NCBI GenBank assembly: GCA_002308815.1
Contig: DBVX01000011.1
Coordinates: forward strand, 19,201 to 32,931
Source of the DNA: Bacteroidales bacterium UBA1253
Lineage (GTDB): Bacteria; Bacteroidota; Bacteroidia; Bacteroidales; Paludibacteraceae
Direction: 5' to 3'
Length of the DNA stretch: 13,731 bases
A model generated the notes under the pieces. The model did not search any database, was not told the origin of the DNA, and worked only from the letters and a program-made list of their open reading frames with translations. Below are positions 6,619 through 13,453 of the stretch, piece by piece; position 1 is the stretch's first letter, and the number at the start of each line of letters is the position of its first letter. A program made the position numbers and the translations under genes.

Positions 6619-9600
6619 ATGAAAAGATTTTCACTGTTTTTCATTTGCGTCACGAGCGTTCTGCCGGTGCTCCTGGCTGACATCCGCACGCCGGAGCAGG
6701 CTGCGGCGATTGCATCGAGTCAATTGCGGGAAGCCGCTACGAGCGACCAGAACAAAATGCCCGCAGCCAATCAGGAGATGCGGCTGTTCCGCACCCTCTA
6801 CAAGGTGGATCTGGAACTGGACGGAAACATACCCGCCCCGCAGAACGCACCCGCACGCAGAACGCACATCGACAACGATGAGACCGAACCCGCCCTGTAC
6901 ATGTTCAATGACGATGCGGACGGTTTTGTGGTCGTATCGGCGGACACGCGCGCGGCGGACGTGCTGGCGTACTCGGTAACCGGCACGCTGACCGATGATG
7001 ATCTCGCACCCGGTTTCATGTGGCTCATGGAGTATTTCGTGGAGGAGATCAGCAGTCTGACGGATGACGACGATGCCATGTCCGTCACCTCGCGCAAAGC
7101 CCCGCAGACTGTAACACCCATCGAGCCGCTGTTAGGCACCATCGCATGGGGACAAAGCACACCGTACAACAACTCCTGCCCGATTGACAACTATGACAAC
7201 ACACGCTGCGTCACCGGCTGCGTGGCGACTGCGGCGGCGCAGATCATGCGCTACTGGAAGTGGCCCGTAAGCGGCACAGGGTCGCACTCCTACCAATGGA
7301 CGAACCAGTTGAACAGCACGAAAAAGACACTCACACTCAATTTCGCCTCCATCACGTTTGACTGGGACAATATGCTTCCCTCCTACAAAGGCAGTTACAC
7401 CACCGCACAAGCCAATGCGGTGGCGCGTCTGATGTACGCCTGCGGCGTGTCGGTGGATATGAACTACGGCGGCAACTCCACAGCAGGCAGCGGTGCCGTG
7501 ACCGAAGATATGGCAACGGCAATGACCACCTACTTCGGATACCAATACGTAGGCAATCTGGGCAGCAGTTACAACAACATAGACAACAACTCCATCTACA
7601 GCGGTTCGACCACCTACGCGCAGGCGTACAGCGAGTATTTCAACGATGACCTCGAGAACGGCCGCCCGATACTGATGAGCGGCAAATCAGCGGGTGGTGG
7701 ACACGCCTTCGTGTGCGACGGACGGGACGCGGGAGGATACTTCCACATCAACTGGGGCTGGACCGGCTCATCGAACTGCTACACGCCGCTGACCGCCATC
7801 CGTCCCGGGTATCCCAAGCATAACGACCTGTACTTCAGCACACGCATGTACGCCACCTACGGCTTGTGCCCCAATACAACTTGCACCAACATAAAGAGCA
7901 ACACGACGGCGAGCGAATCGGCTGACAACCTGCCCTATATCTGGCGCGGTCAGGAAATTACGGAAACAGGTGTTTATGAGGATGTGGAAACGGATGAGGG
8001 CGGCTGCACAACCACCCACACACTCTATTTCACCGCCCGCCCCGCCGGAACGGACGGCATGTGCGGCGACAACCTCTTCTACGGCTACAACGCCTCCACC
8101 CATACGCTCACCATCACCGGCACGGGCAATATGTGGGAGTACGACTTCCTGTCCACGCCGGGCAGAAAGACACCGTGGTATCCGTACGCGTCAGACATCA
8201 CTTCGGTCATACTGCCTGAAGGCATGACGGGCATCAGCGCGTTCGCGTTTGTCTATTGCAGCAGTCTGACCGCCATCACCATCCCGTCCACCATCACCTC
8301 TATCGGAACGCAACCTTTCTTCGGTTGCACCTCCCTGCAATCCGTAGTATGGAACGCGGTTGATTGCGCACAGGCTTCCGCAAGGAATCTGGCACCCTTC
8401 CACGATGTGCGCAACCAGATCACATCTTTCACTTTCGGCGACGGCGTAGAGACCATTCCCGGTGCGTTGTGCTACGGTATGTCGGGCATCACATCCTGCA
8501 CGCTGCCTGAAAGTCTGGTGAACATCAATATATGGGCGTTCTCCGGATGCAGCGGACTGACGGAAATCACATTGCCCGGCAACGTGGAGTATCTTGGCAG
8601 ACAGTCGTTCCAGAACTGCACGGGTCTGACCTCCATCACCATTCCCGAGAAGGTGGAACTGATGGCGGACAGCGTGTTCTGCGGCTGCACGAATCTTACT
8701 TCTGTCATCTGGAACGCGAAAGCGTGCGCCATCAACGGAACGGCTGCTAAATACTATCCATTCTACTATATCCGCAGCCAGATTACATCCTTCACGTTGG
8801 GCAGTGCCGTAACCTCCCTCCCGCAAGGATGCTGCAGAAGTCTGACCGGTCTGACAGAAATCACCATTCCCGCCGGATTGACATCCATTCCCGCCCGCTG
8901 CTTCCAGGACTGCTCATCACTTGCAACCCTGACCTTTGAATCAGCCACTCCTCCTTCTTTCGGTAGTTACGCTTTCAACAATGTACCAACTGATGCCGTT
9001 GTCTATGTTCCTTGCGGCAGCATACCCGCTTACAGCGCGTCCACGCTGCCCTTCTCGGACTACCGTTCCCACTGCGGCTACTGCGAGGAGAACAACGGTA
9101 CCCGCCTCGAATGGGAATATGAAGCGGGCACCCTCACCATCACGGGCGAAGGCAATATGGAAACGTATGCCGATGAAGACGATATGCCGTGGTACGATGT
9201 CAGCGGACAGATAGAGACTTTCAGTCTCACGGACGAGGCGAACCAGCAGCCTATGCTCTCGTGGCTCTCCGGACGCAGCAGGACGAACGTGACCATCCGC
9301 CGCACGCTGTGGGCGGACGGGTATCTGAACACGCTCTGCCTGCCCTTCTCGCTGACACAGAGCGAGGTGCAGACCTTCCTGCCCCATGCCTCCCTTTATA
9401 CCTTCGCCTCCGCACGGGTCGAGACAGGCGAGTTGCTCCTGTCGCTCCGTGAGACGACACGCATCATAGCGGGCGTACCTTATCTCGTCCGCTTCCCCGC
9501 AGAAGACCCCGACATAGTGAACCCCACGTTCACGAATGTGCAGATTACCGCCACAGCGGGTCAGACCGCCGGTGAGGGGGATGTGACATTTGTGGGAGTA

Positions 9601-9909
9601 CTCCGTCCCGAAGACATGATTGCCGGCAACCATGATCAACTGATGGTCGGTGAGAACGACGAACTCTTCTGGGCGGACGCGAACGAATACATGAAAGGCT
9701 TCCGCGCCTACTTCCAAGTGAACACAAACGGGTCAGCACCTGTCGCTTACGGTATGCCCGCACGGGTCGTTACGGAAAAGCAGACACCCACCGGCATTAC
9801 GACACAACAGACGGATAATGACAAGCGGAACGAAAAAGTCATCATGAACGGACAACTCATCATCCGCGCCAACGGCTGCGAGTACAACGCACAAGGGCAG
9901 AGACGCTGA
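6619..9909 (+). CDS. Secreted C10 (streptopain-like) cysteine peptidase with BspA-type leucine-rich repeats
   Basis: A 1096-residue multidomain exported protein. Residues 1-20 form a signal peptide. About 22-165 is a Spi/streptopain-type pro-domain, which in this family keeps the enzyme inactive (GFVVVSAD at 102-109). The papain-fold C10 peptidase begins near G173-T-I-A-W-G-Q. Catalytic Cys201 lies in TGCVATAAAQIMRYW, His362 in GGGHAFVCDG, and the supporting HINWGWTG spans 376-383, so the active site looks complete. A W-x-G-x-x-x-T-x-T-G-x-Y module starts at W442 and contains GGC. A BspA-type entry cap (TLTITGTGNM, 496-505) leads into about eleven leucine-rich repeats (527-790). A second cap copy (838-847) follows, then a domain with LNTLCLPFSLT (903-913) common in Bacteroidales surface proteins. 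The last about 25 residues hold a short NGQLII...YNAQGQR motif. The likely role is degrading or binding host or dietary protein at the cell surface. The substrate is unknown. No separate inhibitor gene lies next to it. Confidence 0.9.
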   Translation: MKRFSLFFICVTSVLPVLLADIRTPEQAAAIASSQLREAATSDQNKMPAANQEMRLFRTLYKVDLELDGNIPAPQNAPARRTHIDNDETEPALYMFNDDADGFVVVSADTRAADVLAYSVTGTLTDDDLAPGFMWLMEYFVEEISSLTDDDDAMSVTSRKAPQTVTPIEPLLGTIAWGQSTPYNNSCPIDNYDNTRCVTGCVATAAAQIMRYWKWPVSGTGSHSYQWTNQLNSTKKTLTLNFASITFDWDNMLPSYKGSYTTAQANAVARLMYACGVSVDMNYGGNSTAGSGAVTEDMATAMTTYFGYQYVGNLGSSYNNIDNNSIYSGSTTYAQAYSEYFNDDLENGRPILMSGKSAGGGHAFVCDGRDAGGYFHINWGWTGSSNCYTPLTAIRPGYPKHNDLYFSTRMYATYGLCPNTTCTNIKSNTTASESADNLPYIWRGQEITETGVYEDVETDEGGCTTTHTLYFTARPAGTDGMCGDNLFYGYNASTHTLTITGTGNMWEYDFLSTPGRKTPWYPYASDITSVILPEGMTGISAFAFVYCSSLTAITIPSTITSIGTQPFFGCTSLQSVVWNAVDCAQASARNLAPFHDVRNQITSFTFGDGVETIPGALCYGMSGITSCTLPESLVNINIWAFSGCSGLTEITLPGNVEYLGRQSFQNCTGLTSITIPEKVELMADSVFCGCTNLTSVIWNAKACAINGTAAKYYPFYYIRSQITSFTLGSAVTSLPQGCCRSLTGLTEITIPAGLTSIPARCFQDCSSLATLTFESATPPSFGSYAFNNVPTDAVVYVPCGSIPAYSASTLPFSDYRSHCGYCEENNGTRLEWEYEAGTLTITGEGNMETYADEDDMPWYDVSGQIETFSLTDEANQQPMLSWLSGRSRTNVTIRRTLWADGYLNTLCLPFSLTQSEVQTFLPHASLYTFASARVETGELLLSLRETTRIIAGVPYLVRFPAEDPDIVNPTFTNVQITATAGQTAGEGDVTFVGVLRPEDMIAGNHDQLMVGENDELFWADANEYMKGFRAYFQVNTNGSAPVAYGMPARVVTEKQTPTGITTQQTDNDKRNEKVIMNGQLIIRANGCEYNAQGQRR
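8197..8556 (+). repeat. LRR super-repeat, unit A (120 residues)
   Basis: Five consecutive leucine-rich repeats (residues 527-646 of the C10 peptidase). They run in the order ITSVILPEG, LTAITIPST, LQSVVWNA (a long repeat with a Cys and a PF insert), ITSFTFGDGVETIP and ITSCTLPES. The same order and types recur in the next 363 bases, so a block of five repeats was duplicated as one piece. Boundaries were set at the Leu/Ile that opens each repeat. Confidence 0.8.
8557..8919 (+). repeat. LRR super-repeat, unit B (121 residues)
   Basis: The second block of five (residues 647-767): LTEITLPGN, LTSITIPEK, LTSVIWNA (long repeat with Cys and PF insert), ITSFTLGSAVTSLP and LTEITIPAG. The two SV[VI]WNA motifs start at 8341 and 8701, exactly 360 bases apart. 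The ITSF motifs are 363 bases apart. A single divergent repeat (LATLTFES) and a capping YVPCGSIPAYSAS strand follow. Confidence 0.8.
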
Positions 9910-9961
9910 TTTCCACAGTAAAAACTGATAGCAATTTGTCTAATCACAAACACTTACAGAT

Positions 9962-10099
9962 ATGAAAACCTATTATGTAACCCCGAGCATTCTCATTCAG
10001 GAGTTGCGTACATCCATCCTCTGCGAGAGCGGTATCTCCACGCTGCCCGAACTGGATCTCTCCACCGATCATCACAACAGCCCCAAAAACGCACGGTAA
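9962..10099 (+). CDS. 45-residue micropeptide of Bacteroidales 'MK-x-Y-x-x-x-P' type, function unknown
   Basis: The ORF begins MKTYYVTPSILIQELRTSIL, continues with CESG and ends in a polar tail with DHH and KNAR. The MK, Tyr, Pro, alternating hydrophobic residues and a Leu-Cys-x-Ser-Gly step resemble a style of short, mostly unannotated protein that I recall from many Bacteroidales genomes; no search was run. It has no signal peptide and no membrane segment. Support for it being real: the reading frame fills the gap between two genes, its stop TAA (10097-10099) shares the final A with the ATG of the TPM gene, which suggests translational coupling, and codon choice resembles its neighbours. 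It lies 52 bases after the C10 peptidase. A role as regulator, inhibitor or peptide precursor cannot be decided from sequence. Confidence 0.65.
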   Translation: MKTYYVTPSILIQELRTSILCESGISTLPELDLSTDHHNSPKNAR

Positions 10100-11418
10100 T
10101 GAAACTGTCTGTCCATTTTTTGATTATGCTCTGTCTGCTTGCGCCTGTAAGTATGCCGGCGCAGGCGGACGGCGATACTCCGTCCGCAGATGAGCGGACG
10201 AGACTGTACACCCCTGCCACCGTTCCCAGTCCGAAAGTCTATGGGCAGCAGTACTATGTGTCCGATCCTGACCGTTTCCTGCGTCCCACCATGACGGACA
10301 GCCTTAACCGACTCTGCCACGACCTTTACCGCACAACGGAAGCGGAACTGGCAATCGTTCTGATAAGCGGCTTTGACGAGGACAAATGGTGGGCTTCAAG
10401 CTTCTGTCAGGAGCTGTTCAACAGCTGGGGAATTGGTTCGGGCGATCGCAATACGGGCGTACTGCTATTTTTCTCGCTCGGCACACGCGACATACGCATC
10501 CATACCGGACGCGGAGTGGAGGGACTGCTGCCCGACGCGGTATGCGACATGATTATAGACAACCATATCCAATCCCTGTCCGCCGGTGACTACAACACGG
10601 GTATATGGGGAATGGCGAACGGCATAGTCAATCAGTTGCTCACCGACCAAGCCAGACAGGAGTTGCTGCTCGGCTGGACTCCCAAGCGACACAACGATGA
10701 GGATGACCTTACATATATCTACCTCTATATCTCTCTTATTCTGCTCATTATATTGACCATTAGGGTTATGGTCAAATGGAGAAAGATTGAAAAAGCGTCG
10801 TTTGACAAGCGTCCGCAGTTGATAGACAAGACGGAAAACGCACAAATGGGTCTGGGCTGCCTGAGTTTTCTCTTCCCCTTGACTCTGCCGTTCCTCTACT
10901 ACGCTTATCGCAAGCAGCGCAAGACACTGAAAGACCTTCCCTACTCCTGCCCATCCTGCGGCGGGAAGATGAACCGCTTGCCGGAAGAGGACTTTGAGAA
11001 GAAAGCCAAAGAGGCGCATCAGATAGAGAACAAACTGCATATCTTCAAGTTCGACTATTGGGAGTGTCCCTTGTGCGGTACAACGGAGGTGGCTCGTTTC
11101 AAAGACAGGTCGTATAACCTTTACAGAGACTGCGCAGCCTGCGGCGAACATGCTATGGTGTATAAAGACTACAAGGTGACGCTCCAGCCCACGTATGACA
11201 AGCGGGGTGAAGGCAGCAAACGGTTTGTATGCCAAGTATGCGGCAACGAGAAGTTTGTCACCTATTCCATTATGTCGCTCCACGAGCGCGAACTGGAGCG
11301 CATCCGCGAGCAGGAACGGAGAGAATCCGAACGCTACAGCAGTTCCGGCGGAGGCAGCAGCAGCGGAAGCTGGGGCGGCGGCAGCAGCGGAGGCGGAGGA
11401 GCAGGAAGAAAGTTCTGA
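10099..11418 (+). CDS. TPM-domain membrane protein with two zinc ribbons and a Gly/Ser-rich tail
   Basis: A 439-residue protein. Residues 1-23 are a signal peptide (ending MPAQA). A TPM domain (TLP18.3/Psb32/MOLO-1 fold, as in YgcG) spans about 45-190, with RNTGVLLFFSLGTRDIRIHTGRG and EGLLPDA as its hallmark core. A clear membrane helix lies at 205-224 and a second hydrophobic stretch at about 250-270. Four CxxC motifs follow (C284/C287, C323/C326, C345/C348, C378/C381), enough for two zinc ribbons. The C-terminus (about 414-439) is an almost pure Gly/Ser tail ending in AGRKF, as in other TPM proteins. TPM proteins are often encoded beside LemA, as here. Their roles in bacteria are poorly known and may concern envelope or membrane-protein maintenance. 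The start overlaps the stop of the micropeptide (TAATG), and the signal peptide beginning at this Met supports it. Confidence 0.88.
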   Translation: MKLSVHFLIMLCLLAPVSMPAQADGDTPSADERTRLYTPATVPSPKVYGQQYYVSDPDRFLRPTMTDSLNRLCHDLYRTTEAELAIVLISGFDEDKWWASSFCQELFNSWGIGSGDRNTGVLLFFSLGTRDIRIHTGRGVEGLLPDAVCDMIIDNHIQSLSAGDYNTGIWGMANGIVNQLLTDQARQELLLGWTPKRHNDEDDLTYIYLYISLILLIILTIRVMVKWRKIEKASFDKRPQLIDKTENAQMGLGCLSFLFPLTLPFLYYAYRKQRKTLKDLPYSCPSCGGKMNRLPEEDFEKKAKEAHQIENKLHIFKFDYWECPLCGTTEVARFKDRSYNLYRDCAACGEHAMVYKDYKVTLQPTYDKRGEGSKRFVCQVCGNEKFVTYSIMSLHERELERIREQERRESERYSSSGGGSSSGSWGGGSSGGGGAGRKF

Positions 11419-11471
11419 CCACCATTTCGCAAATAGAAAGAACATATTAACAAAAAAAATCAATCACACTG

Positions 11472-12062
11472 ATGAAAAAAGGTATTTTAAGCACAATCAT
11501 TGTAGTCGCCGTCCTTGCCCTTGTGGCACTATGGATGGTTCAGGGCTACAACCGTATGGTAACCGAACAGGAGAACGTCGAGCAGGCTTGGGGACAGGTA
11601 GAGACCCAGTACCAACGCCGTATGGATCTCATTCCCAATCTTGTAAGCACAGCCAAAGGTCTTGCTGACAAAGAACAGGCTATACTGACGGGAGTCATTG
11701 AGGCACGCGCCAAAGCCACACAGGTGACAATCGACCCCACCAACATCACTCCCAACCAACTGCAAGCCTTTGAACAGGCACAAAGCGCGGTAGGCAGCGC
11801 ATTAAGCCGCCTGCTGGTCACCATCGAGAAATACCCCGAACTGAAAATGGATCAGGGTTTCCTCAACCTGCAAGCCCAGTTGGAAGGCACGGAGAACCGC
11901 ATAGCCGTAGCGCGTCACACGTTCAACGAGTGCGCGCAGACTTACAACACCCTTATCCGCAAGTTCCCGAACAACATTGTGGCATCCATGTTCGGCTTCG
12001 AGCGGAAGCCCTACTTCCAGGCTCAAGAAGGCGCGGACACCGCTCCGAAAGTGGAGTTCTGA
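11472..12062 (+). CDS. lemA: LemA family protein
   Basis: A 196-residue protein close to the family's usual length. One N-terminal membrane helix (about 4-24) is followed by a coiled, helical domain. The LemA core is evident in YNRMVTEQENVEQAWGQVET, QRRMDLIPNLVSTAKG (about 51-66), then TENRIAVARHTFNE and the closing block with NTLIRKFPNN and FGFERKPYFQA. The family is widespread and commonly paired with TPM-domain or HtpX genes, but its molecular activity is not settled. It starts 53 bases after the TPM gene in an A-rich spacer with no clear promoter, so the two are probably co-transcribed and may act together at the inner membrane. Confidence 0.95.
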   Translation: MKKGILSTIIVVAVLALVALWMVQGYNRMVTEQENVEQAWGQVETQYQRRMDLIPNLVSTAKGLADKEQAILTGVIEARAKATQVTIDPTNITPNQLQAFEQAQSAVGSALSRLLVTIEKYPELKMDQGFLNLQAQLEGTENRIAVARHTFNECAQTYNTLIRKFPNNIVASMFGFERKPYFQAQEGADTAPKVEF

Positions 12063-12106
12063 TGTTTTAATAGTAACATTTTATCAACAGTAAAACCTAT
12101 ACCACG

Positions 12107-13450
12107 ATGAAGAAAACGATTCTTTCTCTCGCACTTGCATTAGCAACTGCGGGAATGTGTCTGGCGCAGGGCAATGTCCTCTACGTCAGTACCAACGGTT
12201 CCGCCCGCGCCGACGGATTGAGTCCCGACAAGGCATTGAAAGACCTCCAGAAAGCTTGCGACAAAGCGCAGGACGGCGATGTCATCCGTATCGCCGAAGG
12301 CAACTATCTCGGCGCGCAGGATGCGGGTTATATTGAGGTGAAACATTGGATTACCCTTGAAGGCGGCTGGAACAGCGACTTCTCGCAGCGCGATCCTCAT
12401 AAGTACATCACCAAAATCGAACCCACGGAAGCACAACGTCCCACCAACGGCAGCAAAGGCCTTATCACATTGAGCGGACTGGACGATGTGATGGCTCAGA
12501 GCACCAAAGGTACGGTAACTATCGACGGCATTATGTTCAACTACGGTTTCGAGAACGCCTACAAGCCCAATAACCCCGATGACGAGCGCAACGGATGCCC
12601 CAGCAAGGCGTTTGAGACTGGCCGTATGCTGGACGATCAAAGCCAGCAGCTCAGCCACCAGATTGTCAAATCCGACCAGGCGGTGGCGGGCAATGTCATT
12701 ATCCGCAACTGCCTTATCGCCAACAGCCCCTATTTCGGTATTCAGTTCAACTCACGCTGCGGCGAGATTGAAATCTGCAACTGCGTGATCATCAGCAACC
12801 GCTACGGAGGCGTCCGCATTGACGGCTGGGACAAAAACGGAGAGAAATCGCACGTCAGTTTCCATCACAACACCGTGGCATTCTCATGGTGTCGTGACAA
12901 GGAAATGGGCGATATGGGCTACGGTTACGAGTTCATGACAAAAATCAACGGCGACCTGCATCACAACATATTCCTCTGCAACAACTACGCAGCCATCGCG
13001 CGCACCCATGTTCTCGGCGGTCCCGACAAGGTGATTGAAGCCAAGCGCAAAACAAATGTTTATGACAACCTGTTCTTTATGAACGCCACCGACCTGCTTC
13101 TTCCCGCTCCCGGAGGCGGAGGATGGACAAGAGTGATGAGCAAGGGATTTGAGGATGTTGACGAAGCCATACTTCCCAAAGTGGACGGCAACAAGGAAAT
13201 TGATGCCAAAGACCCGTTCCTCAACATCCTGGATCAGGACTATCTCAAAGGATTTCTCAACATCAAGACCATCCGCAGCGCGCAGTTCGATGCCAACTCG
13301 GCGAACAACCAGTTCCGTCAGGCACTCGGTATGAACATGCAAGGTTCGGAAACCATCCGCGTTTCGATGTACGGCAACCGCTACAATTTTGAGAAAGCGA
13401 TGAAACTCTTCGGAGCGAAGGACGGATTCGGCGCACAAAAAAGCAAATAA
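12107..13450 (+). CDS. Secreted right-handed parallel beta-helix protein (pectate-lyase-like fold)
   Basis: A 447-residue protein with a signal peptide (about 1-20, ending MCLA). The mature N-terminus (NVLYVSTNGSARADGLSP, then ALKDLQKACDKAQDGDVIRIAEGNY) is the typical entry of DUF1565/pectin-lyase-fold proteins. The central part (about 197-310) shows helix rungs with regularly spaced V/I and Asn/Cys: VIIRNCLIANS, then EIEICNCVIISN, VSFHHNTVAFS and LHHNIFLCNNYAA. I cannot identify lyase catalytic residues with confidence, so a carbohydrate-binding or polysaccharide-degrading role is inference from the fold only. The protein lacks the short C-terminal motif found on the C10 peptidase and ends in a Lys-rich tail. 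It lies 44 bases after lemA, and its stop is just 3 bases before the glyS start. Confidence 0.85.
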   Translation: MKKTILSLALALATAGMCLAQGNVLYVSTNGSARADGLSPDKALKDLQKACDKAQDGDVIRIAEGNYLGAQDAGYIEVKHWITLEGGWNSDFSQRDPHKYITKIEPTEAQRPTNGSKGLITLSGLDDVMAQSTKGTVTIDGIMFNYGFENAYKPNNPDDERNGCPSKAFETGRMLDDQSQQLSHQIVKSDQAVAGNVIIRNCLIANSPYFGIQFNSRCGEIEICNCVIISNRYGGVRIDGWDKNGEKSHVSFHHNTVAFSWCRDKEMGDMGYGYEFMTKINGDLHHNIFLCNNYAAIARTHVLGGPDKVIEAKRKTNVYDNLFFMNATDLLLPAPGGGGWTRVMSKGFEDVDEAILPKVDGNKEIDAKDPFLNILDQDYLKGFLNIKTIRSAQFDANSANNQFRQALGMNMQGSETIRVSMYGNRYNFEKAMKLFGAKDGFGAQKSK

Positions 13451-13453
13451 ACC

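Noticed and set aside
9925..9950. TTTG and TA-rich sequence before the micropeptide as a promoter
   Set aside because: The TA and TTTG are 4 bases apart instead of 2, and no second box fits at 19-21 bases.
10465..11463. 332-codon minus-strand ORF opposite the TPM gene
   Set aside because: Its sequence is the antisense of the zinc ribbons and Gly/Ser tail (long Ala/Ser runs), with no recognisable domain.
12064..12096. GTTTTA...TAAAAC inverted repeat after lemA
   Set aside because: A 6-bp AT-only stem with a loop of about 21 bases is unlikely to be stable or to terminate transcription.
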